From the NCBI GenBank assembly GCA_023014335.1, contig JAECYW010000001.1, positions 1,488,001 to 1,552,000 of the forward strand: a DNA stretch of 64,000 bases, in the 5' to 3' direction. The position numbers were made by a program, and so were the translations under genes. Positions 21,801 through 34,130 of this stretch are shown one piece after another; the stretch's first letter is position 1, and every line of letters begins with the position of its first letter. Below the pieces are notes generated by a model. The model was given only the letters and a program-made list of their open reading frames with translations. It made no database searches and was not told where the DNA came from. Source of the stretch: Galerina marginata. Lineage: Eukaryota > Basidiomycota > Agaricomycetes > Agaricales > Galerinaceae.

Positions 21801-23042
21801 CGGTGGGGATACTCTGGGTGCAAGATGGAAGAGGAAGGAAAAGGCGCGGTTCCATAGTTTGCTGAGCGTCATGGACGGTGAAGGTGTGCTTGTGGAGGAG
21901 CCCTTGGAGGTCTCGGAGGATGAGGACTCGTATGACGAGGATATGATGGACGACGAGGAATCTTATGGGAGGCGAATTGGGTTTGATCCGTATCGGTGGG
22001 TCTCTTTTAGATGTTTTTTTAGGAGGAAGGTTAAAGAGATGTGTAGGCGCCGTAGTTTCCACGATTTCGATACGTTCCAGGGAATAGAGGTGTTAAGTCC
22101 GGAAAGGATGAAGATCGACGTGGATATTTGTGGCCATTTGCTCATTATGTGGAGGAGGGAGGAACATCTCCAGAATGTCATTGCTTGCACTCGCGTACGT
22201 TTCTTTCTTGCTGTCTTCCAACTAGACCTACATGTACTTATTTACATATACACTCGTCCCAGCTCATCGCCGACTCTCTATCCAAGACCAACGTGGCCCT
22301 CCGCACGCACTACGAAACCCACCTCGCACCTCTCTCCCAAATCGCCAGCTCCTCTGCCGTCCTCGCCTCCATCGAAGCAGAACGCAGCCGCTCCCTCAAG
22401 ATCCTCCAATCCACCAACACGCTCGAATACGAGTCAGCCCAGTTCCTCGTCGACGACCTCTGGCAGGCCGCCTCGCCACCCCGGCGCAAGGTCTTCGCCC
22501 TGCGCGAAAAGGTATTTGGCACGGGCGGGCGGCGTTTGCCCCCGGGAATGCACGGCGCGCATGGCCCGTTCAACCGTCTGCAGTGGACGCTTGACGGGCG
22601 GAAGCGCCTTGTGGACCACCTCGGACGCACGGAGAGCGAGGCGGAGGAGGAGAGCCGAGTCGAGGTGCAGTTCGAGGAGCCGATATATGTGGATGAGGAG
22701 GGGCGGACGGCGACGCCTGCTACGGCGAGGGAGCGCGAGAAGGAGGAGGAGGAGGAGGGCGAGGTCGTGGAACACCCGGGGATCAAACCGATGTGGCTGC
22801 TAAGATTCTTCACGAGCTGGGGTGCGAGATGGAGCGCGGCGACAGCTGCTGGTGTTGGTGTTGCCGCAGCTGTGGGCTCGCCTGTGCCAGATCAAGCGGC
22901 GCACCAAGAGGGAGGTAGCCTTGAGAAGCTACAGGTGCCGGCTCCTGCTGAGACTGCCCAGGCAGACTCAACACCAACCACGGACGACAAGTGGACTTTT
23001 GTCAACGGCAAGGTGACCCTGGCTCCCGCAGCATCGCATTAA
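18802..23042 (+). CDS. STB6-like protein (putative Sin3-binding family)
   Basis: Long protein in several exons. The N-terminal exon (IPCYQLYAVEKWIVQRRQ, VLVVYTGNPAHS-like block, FVTTVLELVKLIQAGLAIFGLY) resembles the N-terminal domain of yeast STB6/STB2, recovered as Sin3-binding proteins. A low-complexity Ser/Gly-rich middle and an acidic region follow. The C-terminal part (LWPFAHYVEEGG.. NVIACTRLIADSLSKTN) resembles the conserved tail of the family. Function beyond this is unknown. Two +1 slips are needed: Arg written CG(G)(T) at 21537-21540, and an extra A at 22161-22164 in Gly. Without them the 3' half is out of frame with the splice phase of the preceding exons. The start could be 18802 or 18844 (MDNHVLL). 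Codon use is strongly C/G-ending. Family assignment is from recalled similarity. Confidence 0.6.
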
Positions 23043-23289
23043 AACACAAAAACCCAAATGAACTCATTATTGTAAACACTACAACAGACAACACATACAA
23101 GGGTGACCATAGGTTATCCAAATCCATTAACACACTGATACCCCTCCACTATGCATTTCGATACCATATGTACGTTAAATAAATATAAATGTGCACCAGA
23201 AGACGTTTGAGTTAGTAGTGGAAGGGTCAGATATGTCGGTTCTCTGGAACTCCGTCCTCGGTTATTGCGTGCGCCAGTGGCAGGTTTGC

Positions 23290-24824
23290 CTATTTGCGGA
23301 CGACCTTGCCTTGCGATTTGCGGAGGGCACGCTTACGGTCCTTTTCAAGCTCCTGTGATAAGCAGTGGCGCCGATTAGCAAATGAATAACCTTTGAAGCA
23401 GAGTGAGTATTTCATTACCTTCTTCTGGTCCGCGGCGCTGAGCTTGGATATACGCTCTTCCTCAGCCTTGCGTTTAGCAGCCAATTTGGCGTCCAGAGCC
23501 TAAATAACAGCAAGGCATCCCGAAAATCGGTCAGATGTCAAGACTAACTGGCAGGCATAGAAAACGATAACGAACCTCTTCCTTGGTATCCTTCTCCGCC
23601 TCCTCCTTGATTTCCTTGTCTACCTCCTCTCGGGCCCTCTTCAACTTGGACTTGGTCTCTGGACGGAGGCTAATTTTGTTGAGGCCGTCGACGAGTTGGA
23701 ATAGAGCAGTTATGAGAGGAACGGTGTCGGCGACGTGGGAGGAGGACGGCGCGGAAAGGCTGAGAATAAGGTGTTTCTCGCGTTCTTCGGCTGGGAGAGG
23801 CAGGGCTGGGCGATCTCGTGGCTGGTCGGTAATCTGTTGGCAGAAAGTATCGTTCGAATAAGAAAAAGGATAAGTAAAAACAAGCGACATTCACGCACGG
23901 AGAGAGACCGGAAGTAGGGCAGGATCTTGGGGTCTTGAAGAGCATTAAGCAGAGAGAAATTGCCGAGGGGTTTAAAGAGGTTTTCAGTGATGTCCGCGAA
24001 CTCTGGAATTCAGCAAAAAGGTTAACAGACAGTCACACGACAGAAAGAGAGGTGCTTCATACCCGACATGACAAGGAGGCTCGGGGGAAGGGCTGGGTTC
24101 TCAGTAGTTTTGGGGAATGTCTGTATGCAGGTCAAGAGACGCGATGCTAAGCAAGGGAAAATAACCACGAACCAAATCCCAGCGGTTGTCCTTGACCGAC
24201 ATGATTTCATCTTTAGCGACAATAGCCCAGACAAAGTTGTCAGCGAGAGCACCGGGGGCGAGTTTGAAGTCGAGCTGAATGTCGTCTCTGGGGCGGTAGT
24301 GCAAGTCTATGAGGGTCCTGCCGGTTTGGAACGCCCACTGGAAGAAATCATGACGTGGCTGAAGGGTGAAGATAGTGTGCAGCGAGGCGACATTGCGCCG
24401 TCCGGTGGAAAAGATGAAAAAGTCAGAGTGGCCGTCTGCGACGAGCCCACCTTTGGACTGGGGTCTGGAGAACTGCTGCTGGTAGATTGGGAGATGGGCT
24501 GCGAGCCTGGAGGAATATGGTCAGAGGCGCGTCGGACGCGTCAATGGCCGAGCTACGAACCATTTCTTTGCCTTTCTTGAATTGGCCGAGGCACCGAAGT
24601 ATGCAAACGCGATGTAGAACAAAAGACCGAGCAAAAGATAAGCTTCGGTCTTCAACACTGCCGAATGGGTGTTAGTGTGAAAATGGGCGATGGCAGGCGG
24701 AGAACGTACCAGCCGGCCTGAATACGAGGACCTTCCACCTGAGCTGCCAGCCATCGTATTCCTCTGGAGTGACGACGGGCGGAGGGGTGAGTCCGGAGAG
24801 AAACTGAGTCAGGATTGTCGCCAT
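23290..24824 (-). CDS. CCDC47: CCDC47-like ER membrane protein (DUF1682)
   Basis: Multi-exon gene on the minus strand starting MATILTQFLSGL at 24824. A single membrane span (AYLLLGLLFYIAFAYFG) is near residues 40-60. The conserved block with SGRRNVASLHTIFTLQPRHD and DFKLAPGALADNFVWAIVAKDEM-like residues follows. The C-terminus is a highly charged helix rich in Lys/Glu (KRKAEEERISKLSAADQKK) ending in VVRK. This arrangement matches CCDC47, a subunit of the PAT complex that helps insert multi-pass proteins into the ER and binds ribosomes. In fungi the role is less studied. Its 3' end is about 250 bp from the end of the convergent STB6-like gene. No frame break was seen. Confidence 0.85.
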
Positions 24825-25006
24825 ATCGTTCCTTGCAAGAAATTAGGTTCGGGGAACGGACGAGTTAATTCTGAGCGGCAACAGCCGAGCCGATCATGAT
24901 CCCAAGGATTGGCATGACCTAGGCCTTCACTTTTTACATTATCCTCTACAAACCGTCTGCAATGCGCAAATCCCTTACCGACCTAACTTGATGCAGTACC
25001 ACCATC

Positions 25007-25569
25007 ATGATGGCCTCAGATGTTGAACCCCGTCTCCTCCCCCTCGATATCGATGCCGTCTGTCCTTTTTCCCACTCACTCCGCTGACATTGACACTCCA
25101 TTCCACAGATACCCGCCACTGACTTTGGCGCCTTCGTAACCGACATATTAACGCGTCATGCCCGCGCTTCAGAGTGTCTTATCGACCAGAACGTCCTGCG
25201 CAAATGCATCGACCTCGCCTCGTCCTTCTTGGTCACCGATACCACCACAGATCCAGAACGCGGCATGACCACCTGGTTCGCCGGTCTGAGCCGCCTCGTC
25301 GACCTCGTCCTTGTGCTTCATAAACGGGAAGAGCTGGAGCTCGAAACCGTCAATTCAGCTTCAAGAGCCTGCTCCGAGTGCTGGACGGCTGCTGGAAATT
25401 GGAGAGGGCTCGACGAGTGCAGAAATCGGGTGCGAGACATAGGCGGGAAGTTAAAGAAGATTCTAGATACCAATGAGAGGACGTACAGAGGTAAAGTCGT
25501 ACCCACTCTTTTAATTCTCCTCGTCCTAATTCGTCTAAAATTGCAGGCGAACGTGTCTACGCGCCTTGA
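25007..25569 (+). CDS. Small uncharacterised protein, about 150 residues
   Basis: Three exons. The first is MMASDVEPRLLPLDIDA; a 50-bp intron (gtctgt..ccacag) follows. The long second exon runs IPATDFGAFVTDIL to NERTYRG. A 56-bp intron (gtaaag..ttgcag) leads to a short last exon ending ERVYAP. The protein looks largely helical, with Cys and Trp in CSECWTAAGNWRGL and a final amphipathic helix (CRNRVRDIGGKLKKIL). I do not recognise a family. Splice phases agree throughout, which supports a real gene. It is divergent from the CCDC47-like gene with 182 bp between starts and convergent with G6PD. Confidence 0.65.
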
Positions 25570-25824
25570 CATGCGTAACTTTGGTTGCAGGATCTCCCCA
25601 TTGGACGCTTGTCAGCAGATATTCCTATGTAATTGTTTCTTTTCCGTTGATCTTTTCTCACACTGGATAGGCTTTAATAGTTTAACCCCTTGTACCATAC
25701 ATGTAAACTGTTACCCGAACTTGGACACAAACCATAGAAATTTAATTCGCAGCGAATATGTATATACTCAGATTACGTTTTTTCTAGTTCAGATGATGTT
25801 ACAATTTACATAACGCTTAAGAAA

Positions 25825-27768
25825 TCAGAGCGCTGCCATGTTAGTCACTGGCCAGAAGCTGCAGAGGTTGACCATTAGAAATTGACGAGAGCAAAAATGA
25901 CCAAATAACTCACTAAGCATCAGCATTTCGCCTGTAACCGTATTTCTCAATGAAAGGTTCCAACTCCTTGGGTCCACGCGATCCATACGGGTACGAGACA
26001 GGGCGCGGGCGGGGTCCACCGACACCTTCGATCCAGTGCAAGATCGGAGTGAAAATCTGACACAAATGAACATCAGTTGACCGATACACCCAAAATTTCC
26101 CAATTTACCTTCCAAGCAACGTCAAGCTCGTCGTGACGAACAAAATTCGAGTGATCTCCGCGGAGGACGTCTAGAATAAGGGCCTCGTATGCTTCAGGGA
26201 TCTTGGCCTCGACGAACCGTCTCTTGTAAGTAAGATCCATCTCGGTCGGGATCGCGCGAGTGTACAGCCCAGGAGTCTTTGAATTGACCTTTAGATAGAC
26301 GGCTTCATTGGGTTGGATGCGGATGACGAGCTCATTGCGTGCGATGTCCTTGAAGATACCCTGTGTGACATCTTTGAACTGGATTCGGATTTCGACCTTG
26401 CTCTCGTTTAAAGCTGTCCAAAAGGTCCTTTGTTAGCATTGCGAAATCGTGCCTTAAATTGTGATACTCCGAACCTTTTCCGGCTTTGAGAATGAAAGGC
26501 ACGCCTTCCCATCTTGGGTTGTGGATCCACAACGTCGTCGCTGCAAATGTGGGGCAGCTGGAATTGGGAGGGACGGTCTCATCATCCAGGTAGCCGGGTT
26601 TTCCATTTGCGGCAACATATTGGCCCAGAAGGGTATCACTCCTCTCAATAGGGGGGATGGAGCGAAGCACCTTTACCTAATTTAAGACATATATTAGTTA
26701 ATCCTTCGCATCTGATAGGATAGACGAACGAACCTTCTCGTCGCGAATGTCCTCGGCAGCGAAAGAAACAGGCCGTTCCATGGTCAAAATACTGAGGACC
26801 TGCAATAAATCTGAAAGCGGTGTTAGGGGTACTTCTGACGTCATTAATAGAAGAATGTCACTTGCGATTTTGCAAGATATCACGAATGATACCGAACTCA
26901 TCGAAATAGCCTCCACGGCCTTCGGTGCCAAAGGGCTCTTTGAAGGTAATCTGGACATTGCTGATCGAGTTCTTGTCCCATGCAGCACCGAGTGCGATGT
27001 TAGCGAAACGAAGGACAAGAAGGTTCTTGACCATCTCTTTGCCGAGGTAGTGATCAATACGGAAAGTCTCATTTTCCGTCCAGTATTGCTTGACTGAAGA
27101 AAGAAGCTCTCGGGCGGATTCAAGGTCCTTGCCGAACGGCTTCTCAATAACGACACGGTTGACGCCGGCTTTGGCATTGTAGCAGTGCTCTTTCAGGTTT
27201 TTACAGACGGGGATGAAGACAGAGGGAGGGAGAGCCAGATAGAAAATCCGGTTGTGTTCTTTTGACTGGTAGGATGATTCGATCTCTTCCAAATGTTTTC
27301 TGAGATCATCGAAAGCAGCGCCGTCCTCATAGCTTCCAGACATATAGGAAAGAACCTGTTTGAAGGATTCAACAGCGTTTGCAACGTCCTTGTTCTCATC
27401 GGCACCCTTGATGTAAGATGTTGCGCGTTTTTCGAACTCTGGCCGGTCCATTTTTGTCCTGGCATATCCGACAATTTTACAATCGCGAGGAAGGAAACCC
27501 TGGCGGTAAAGAGCAAAGAGGGCCGGGAAAGTCTAAACCGACGTTATTAGATCAGACTTTGACGGCATAGGAGCAAAGGTGGCCACCTTTTTCTTTGCGA
27601 GATCTCCAGATGCACCAAGCACTATGGGGATGAAACTGGGTGTCGGCCGATAGCTGAGGATAGATAAGCTGGAGGAAACTCACCGATGATGATGGTGTTG
27701 TCCTTGAGCTCGTCGTGTGTGGTCTCCATAGACGGGATGGTCCCCGACATTGAACGTTCGCGAGGCAT
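25825..27768 (-). CDS. ZWF1: Glucose-6-phosphate 1-dehydrogenase
   Basis: Oxidises glucose-6-phosphate to 6-phosphogluconolactone and makes NADPH, the entry step of the pentose phosphate pathway in the cytosol. The NADP-binding motif GASGDLAKKK is near residue 32, the active-site block RIDHYLGKE near 200, and conserved EKPFGKDL and NELVIRIQPNEAVY are present. Length is about 515 residues, normal for the family. The last intron splits the C-terminus (..NADAY | FWPVTNMAAL), and without it a premature TAG would be read. The start at 27768 (MPRERSMSG) is the first ATG; a second in-frame Met at 27750 is possible. It is divergent from THOC5, with 271 bp between start codons. Confidence 0.97.
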
Positions 27769-28039
27769 GGCTAGATGTGGGGACTGGCGATGAGATGGTG
27801 GATGGAGAGGAAGATAAACAATCCAGTACCGGCTATAGACTGTAAGCCTGGGATGATGATGAGTGTTGTGGGATAAGGGGACTTTGTAGTCAGCAGGAGA
27901 GGTCTCGCTTACCCACTGGAACCCATCTTATCAACACATGAAATCATCATCCTCGGCCCGCTGTTGTCCGACTCTTGCCTTTCCCACGGCTTGCCGACGT
28001 TCTCCAGACTTTGCTCATTGCCGGCGACGACTATCCCAC

Positions 28040-28873
28040 ATGCATTCAAACCACTTCTCTGGCCCCGAGTCTGCCCAAGCACCTTCGCCCGATGAAGTCC
28101 TCGACAAGCTGCGCGACCTCTCGTCTTCCAACCACCTCCAGCAGGACACCGCCGCCATGCACATTCGCGCCATGGCGCTGATCGGGCGCCTAAAATCTCT
28201 GTACCGCGCTGCAAATACCGCGACGCGTTTCAAAAAGGAGGAGACAGCAGCGGCCAGGCAGGAGATGGACCAGTCCCATCTAAACTTGCAGAACCTCTTG
28301 TACGAAAAGCGACATCTGGAGCGGGAGATCGAGAAATGCCGACAGTTCGCGTGAGTTTTGCTTTTCGATTTGCTGAGACACCAACGTACTGAAGGACATT
28401 GGATTTCCCACAGTTCAATATACCAGGACATCCCCCTTTATAATTTGGAGGAGTTTAAACGTCTCGCTCCTGAGGAACTCCGTACAGATGAAGTCCTTTC
28501 TGAGGAACATCAACTTATGCTCAACCGCCTGAACTTCGAGCTGGCGGAGCGCCAACGGTGAGCCATTTCTCTAATTAAATGTCATATAAGGATTCATTCC
28601 CGCCTTGTCTAGACTCGACCTTAAGAAAAAAGAACTCATCCAACAGAAGGAGGAACTGCTCAAACAAAGTAAATCAAAGTCGTCCACCTCTGACATGGTC
28701 AAGTCACAGATCGACCTGCTCATGAAGGTTCGCTGTTTCTGTGTTTTTTTTTATCATTTTAACAAGCTCTGAATATCTGTGATTCGCAGACTGCATCCGA
28801 GGTCCAGAAGAAAGTCGAGGAAATTGTTGTCCAGGCAATACCTAGTCAGACGATAAACGATATTCCTAGATGA
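28040..28873 (+). CDS. THOC5: THO complex subunit 5 homolog
   Basis: Four exons encoding a protein of about 220 residues, mostly predicted coiled coil. Typical THOC5 blocks are visible: LQNLLYEKRHLEREIEKC, then YNLEEFKRLAPEEL, EEHQLMLNRLNFELAERQRL and a Gln/Lys-rich helix. THO couples transcription to mRNA processing and nuclear export. The fungal protein is short compared with animal THOC5, which has a long C-terminal extension. The start at 28040 (MHSNHFSGPES) is preferred. An in-frame ATG at 27938 would add a 34-residue Cys/Arg-rich leader of low plausibility. Confidence 0.85.
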
Positions 28874-29139
28874 GTCTTGTTTCGCGAGGTTTCGCCAGTT
28901 TACATATTCCTCATGGGTGCCCATGTTACATTTCTTATTTACATACTGTACAATTCATAATGAAGAGAAAATCCTGAGAGCCTGACGAAAATTAACAACA
29001 AACGCACTCTAGTGCGTGATGTGACGTGTTGGTACAACTATAGCATGGAGAATGAGTCTCGAGACGTGATATGCGCGAGGGTATCGGTGACGGGGCGATG
29101 CTGGTGATGAAGAAAGTCGGTGACATCATCCACAAAGAA

Positions 29140-29945
29140 CTACTCGCCGTCGCTGATGCTGCCAATGTCACTCATCTCCTCATCCTTGTCTTCTTCCTCG
29201 TTATTATCAGTGGCAGCGTCAGCGGCTTCCTTCGTTGCAAACCTCTGCACGTATTCTAGAAGCCGAGGTCAGCCCTATAAGAAATTCGGGTTGGAACAGG
29301 GCATACCTTTCACTTTCGCCTCATACTCCTTGGGGTGACGCATGAGGAGAGCTGCAGCCTCGCCATTTAGTGGGTCGTTAGGATTTGGGTAGCGCAAGAG
29401 CTGGGGAAGGAAGACTTCGAAAATGTTGATCATGTCTACGCCACCCATTCAGCAAGTCGCCTCGTAAACATGCGGATTATACTCACCGAACATTGGCGAC
29501 CATGTCTGATTGATCACATCGAGACAGACGGAACCGCTGCTATACAGCAAGCGTTAAGCAGACAGACTGATTAGAATGAAGAAGATGCGTACAGTTCATC
29601 AATATTCGGGTGGAAGATCTTGTTCATAAATCCGATGCTAGGTGACTTGAACGGATATTGGTCGGGTAGTTCAACATGGATCTTCCAAACGCCTCCAGAA
29701 AACGGTGCTATGGAAATTATGGAGACGGCGTCAGTGGGATATACACAAAGGGAACAGCCGGCCATCCTCACTTTCGGCAGGACCATAGAAACGAACGTAG
29801 AACTCCTGCATATTGTCGTTTACGAGTGATACCTCATAATCTGACATCAACCTAAGAGAAATAAAGATGAGTAAAGTAACTCAGAGAATAAGCGCTATGA
29901 GTGGCAATACATCTTCATAACATCCGTCTCGATGCGCCGCCTGCT
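29140..29945 (-). CDS. UBC8: Ubiquitin-conjugating enzyme E2 (UBC8/UBE2H)
   Basis: E2 enzyme; in yeast Ubc8 works with the GID ligase on gluconeogenic enzymes. The visible start of coding is [12 protein letters not shown], followed by [29 protein letters not shown] and the active-site block [15 protein letters not shown] with catalytic Cys. The C-terminus is acidic (DIGSISDGE) with a stop at 29140-29142. Introns are short and in phase. The first exon with the start codon is not resolved. The only nearby ATG (about 30012-30014 on the minus strand) does not join in frame to SRRRIE by any GT..AG pair I could find, so the 5' limit given is the first base that is clearly coding. The short acidic tail fits UBE2H and not the much longer yeast tail. 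Confidence 0.88.
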
Positions 29946-31627
29946 AGGATTAGCGTAGAGATAACAAAGGAGTCAGCACCCTGTGAGCGATATATAGTAG
30001 TAGAACTTATCATATTGTTTCTAATATAAACAATTCAAGGTGATGGCAAAAGGTAAGGATGAGAGGCGTAGGAACCGGGTTCCAAGGAAGGAAGGTGGAT
30101 GAGGGGGTCGTCGTCGAGTAAGCAGTGCATTCCAGTGAATGAGAGATCACTGCTGCCGGTGTCGGGATTGACCGAAATCACATCTTTCGGAGTCACGGCT
30201 ATGTACATGGTCTTTACCAGATCGATATTATTCTGTTGTCCCCCTCCTAACTCCTGACATGATCTATTACAAGCTTGGAATCGACAGCCTTCTGCGTGTG
30301 TATTGTACCGCGTAATAAACTGCCATGGCCTGGACTCCGTATTGACTTGCCTCGTGTCACTGCTGCTCTCCAACATTCCTCAGACGCGGCGACGCCTGAA
30401 ATTTTGGACTCCTTCCGCAGAACTCCTGGGTAACTTAAGTTCCGGGCGTCAGAAAGGCATGCTCAAGTCTAGTCCGTCGTCGGATGCCCCAACCCGGCCA
30501 GTCATGCGATGCCATAGGAAAATCCAAAGTAGCCCCAAGTCCACGCGGACAAATGCAGACATTCAAAGATCGATATAGAGGAGTGCTCGGGCTAGGTGTC
30601 TCTCGTTTAACTACTCGGCTTTCGTGGTGTGTAAGTCTTTGTGTCACCCACACAAGCCTTCATGACCACGGCCTCCGAGACCTCTTGAAGCGGGCTATAA
30701 CATCTGCTGCCACACGGAACTACAGTGCTAACTCAGCCGAAATGCCCCACGACCTTCTTGAAGCCTTAAGCGTATCAGAATGTTCATTTTCGAGTCTTTG
30801 TCACCACAGTTGGAGCTCTTGCGGATTAGGTGTTCGGAGCACTTTCGCTTCGTATTCTCGGTAGTAGGCAAGTCGAAGAAAAAAAGGCTCACACTTACAG
30901 GAATCCAAAGCACCGCAGCCTGTCCAGGTAGACGATTTGGTTATCGAATCCAAAGAAGAATGTCACGCCTTTTCAGTCATTGAAAAAATAAATGTAGTCA
31001 ACTTCATTGAGCAGCAAAATCGTAATCCTTAAGGCCCCTCTCATACGACTGAGCGCCACTTCCATCTCTCCCGTCAAATTTCAAACGTTGGGTATCTGGT
31101 CAACATGCAGCATCTTACGTCCGTTGATTACTCCTCGGGCTCCGGTTATAGAGGCCCATGACTCCATTTTTGGCCCCGGGCAGCCAAATAATGCTTCAGA
31201 TCAGCCTAAGCCTGGCAGCGAACACTGGGAATCCTTGTCGTGATCATTGTCGAGCGAGCTAGCAGTGTAGGTGAGGTCATTACTTGATCAGTATCGGGAT
31301 ATCTGACCGGAAAGCCTATTAGGTCTTTTTTTATGCAAGCTTGAGCTGGCATCAATATTCTGCTGAGTCCTGACATGAATCTGACAAGCCGCTGGGAGTC
31401 AGCTTTTATGTTGTGCCGCCTAAAAAGATGATCATGACACGACCTCTCAGCATCGCCTTGCCTCGTGCTGTGTTGCGTTGAATGCCAACCTCTTGCAATC
31501 GTTTGCCAACTCGCAAGTCTTGTTCCAACTGTGCTTCTTCCTGGGACAAGAACCGTTTATGCGTCCAAAACATAACCTAATCATCCTATATAGTAGCCGC
31601 AGAGAGGTCTTTCTGTCTTCTATCGCC
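29946..31627. other. Intergenic, unresolved 5' end of UBC8 only
   Basis: About 1.7 kb without a supported gene. It should contain the first exon and promoter of UBC8. Frames such as 30035-30376 (-) and 30484-30864 (+) lack recognisable motifs and intron-consistent extension. No repeat or transposon remnant was noticed. Confidence 0.45.
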
Positions 31628-32278
31628 TCAGAAATACGTGTACTCCTCATAAACGCAGTAGACATCGTCCCTCAAACACGGATCCTGCCATCCTGCCGAC
31701 TCTTGCGATACTTTAGGAATTCCAAGGTCGGTACCGCTGCCGATACCACCTCCTTGTTTGCTCGTAAATGACCGATAAGCTAGGAGTGATACTATTTATA
31801 TGGGCTACAGTTAGTCTCGGGCACTTGAGATAAGGTTCGCCAGCAACTCACCAACCCAGAACAACGCGAAGATGCCGATCACTGCCATTTCCTCCTGCGA
31901 TTGTGTCATCATCTGGCCGTCCATCCTATGGTGCATCATGATCCTGGTATGTCGCGAATGAGGGATTTACTAGACCCAACCGCCAAATGGAAACCACATA
32001 CATGAATAAAAGTGCCGAAATGGATAAAATCGCGATTGAAGTCTGGGTCAGCTGGAAGGCATCTGATAAGAACTTGGTTATCACCAGAAGGCGTGATTCT
32101 TAAATGTCAAGCTTACGCAGTGATGTCAAGAATTTCGTCGCGAAATGTGCGACACAGACAACAACAGTAGCTAAACAGTGGGATGAACGGAGATGAGCGA
32201 TCTGGTCACGGTAATCGACTACCAGAGCGCAATACCTGTCGCAGCTGATCGTAGGGGGTTCTTGTTGAAGAGAGGCAT
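31628..32278 (-). CDS. Small multi-pass membrane protein (MARVEL-like), member 1 of 3
   Basis: Assembled from short exons: MPLFNKNPLRSAT, then TVVVCVAHFATKFLTSL, AFQLTQTSIAILSISALLFM, a Met/His-rich loop (MMHHRMDGQMM), AVIGIFALFWV and VSLLAYRSF, ending in an acidic tail DDVYCVYEEYTYF. All junctions are in phase with GT..AG introns. At least three hydrophobic segments are visible, giving a protein of about 140 residues. It resembles the two downstream genes in size, strand and topology, so I group them. Function unknown; fungal MARVEL proteins sit in the plasma membrane or eisosomes. None of the exons is long enough to stand out alone. Confidence 0.6.
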
Positions 32279-32573
32279 CGATATACAACCGAGTAAAAAT
32301 ATGGGCAAGTTTATACAGTGGCATAAAGTCTAGCGAGTTGATATGAATGAGCTACACAACCATGAGGCACGAGCACGCCGGCTCCATGAGGCCAATAACA
32401 TCAAATGTATCAGAAGTACCCCCAAAGTAAAATGAAATACATAATTATCATCATGATATGCAGCAATTCTTACACACTGCGAAGGCCAGTTTTGTTTCAT
32501 GAAGCATAGCGGGAAACCGGGCCACATCGTTACTTTATCTACGCCGTGACACGTCATGAGTTGCCTGGTTGAA

Positions 32574-33730
32574 TCAAGCCGACATGGGCATGGTATTAAG
32601 AGGCATTTGGGTTATTGTCGGTAGGCCACCGTTCATGCCTGGCTGAATCACAATGGAATGACCTGGATTAGGAATAGGCATTCCGCCCATTCCGTACGGC
32701 GCCGGATAGCCATACCCTCCAGCAGAAGAAGGCGGGTACTGCATATTTTGCATATTTGGCCCGTAGGTATTAGTATTATAATATCCTGGCATTTCTCCAT
32801 ACCACGGGAGTTCTAACAATATATTAATGTGCTGTATTTAAAAAAAGTCAAAAGCATGGGCTCACCTCTGATAGGTTCTGACCAGATTTTGAAGCGTCCA
32901 AATTGCTGGGCCAAGGTAACAAGTTGAAGCAAGATCCCGAACGCAATGATAAACATGGCAAATAATGCCCATGAAAATGCTTGAATGACCTTCATTTCAT
33001 AACAGAACGCCTGGAGGTTCGCTAGTGGTAACAGGTAAGAACGCCAATGAGGTACTACCAAGCACCCCAACTTACTCTGGCCATTATTCTTGGACGGCGT
33101 TTTTTGCCCGCCCAGTGAGTCACATTGAGCGGGTCCGATGACATCGCTTCAACGAAGAACATTAATTGTGAAGGAGGACGCAGAGTTAATAACCCCTACG
33201 TTGCCCAAGCTCCCATCGCTAAAGACCTAACATGAGTGACTATGAATGATGATGATGAATTTTTTTCATAGCGCACCTAACCATAGAGTACCCAAAATGA
33301 ATAACGCCACTGCTTCGGTTTGCGGTGTCGCCCATTGTAATCTGCACCAGTATAAACGAAAGTTGAATTACCAAACGTAATGAGACTCACGTCAGTAAAA
33401 ACGTGAATATCGTTATGGACGGTACGATGAGGGCGAATATAGTGAAGTCCCCTGTTATGGAGCGAGGTTTATTGACGTATAAGCAACACTTTAATGTACT
33501 CACTATGAAAATTGGGCAAGAATATACTCGCAAAGTTCGCTGCCAACCCTAGAACCACCCCTAGGGGGTATTCAGAAGGCGCTCGTATCGATCTCGCGAA
33601 CAGATGCGTTACCTGATAGGATGAACACGACGACTGGAAGAGGAGATTAGTACCTGATTAGCGTGGCGATAGAGTAGCTGAGAATCTTACGGTAAAAGCC
33701 CAGCCTATTGTTTCCAAAGCGTACCGTCAT
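32574..33730 (-). CDS. Four-span membrane protein (MARVEL-like), member 2 of 3
   Basis: Starts MTVRFGNNRLGFYLVVFILSG at 33730, split by introns inside the first span. Spans 1-2 are LVVFILSGLAANFASIFL and FTIFALIVPSITIFTFLLT. A third is VALFILGTLWLAMGAWA. An extracellular loop with Cys follows (IGPAQCDSL), then span 4, AFSWALFAMFIIAFGILLQLV. The C-terminal tail is rich in Gly/Tyr/Pro/Asn (YGEMPGYYNTNTYGP, GGYGYPAPYGMGGM) and ends MPMSA. The four-span layout with a Cys in the last loop and a cytosolic tail fits MARVEL domains. About 240 residues. Function not known. Confidence 0.75.
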
Positions 33731-34130
33731 AATCTCGAATTTCGTGGCTCGTAAAAACGAGGAATGCACCGGGGATAAGGAAGGGGAGAAAAGGTATCTG
33801 GCTAGAGCCCTAGGGGTATTTTAGAGATAGTAGGAAACCTGTGCAAAGAGTGCAGTGCTGAGTTCTCGAGTCCAGCGAAATCCAGGTTGAACTTCTTTCA
33901 TATAATTGATGACGTAAATCATGTGACCAATCGCATGTATTTCATTTCGCTTATTCCTCTCAGCTAATCCGATTCTATGAATGCTATCGATTTGTCGAAT
34001 GCCTGTAAATCCTGTAGTACTAGTACATCGGTGAAGACCTAATGTCAGAACCGCCATCTATATCCGTTCCCATCATACATAAGGAAAAAAATCGCTACAA
34101 ATATCGTCAAGGTTTACATAGACAAGGCAT
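33731..34130. other. Intergenic between MARVEL-like genes
   Basis: 400 bp carrying the promoter of member 2 and the 3' flank of member 3. A 78-codon minus-strand frame (33821-34057) lies here but has no membrane spans or recognisable motif. Confidence 0.4.

Noticed and set aside
30035..30376. Minus-strand frame upstream of UBC8 as its first exon
   Set aside because: No GT..AG pair joins it in frame to SRRRIETDV, and the sequence has no E2 features.
30484..30864. Plus-strand frame of 126 codons
   Set aside because: No motif, no intron-supported extension and composition like the flanking non-coding DNA.
33821..34057. 78-codon minus-strand frame between MARVEL-like genes
   Set aside because: No hydrophobic spans or splice connection to either neighbour.
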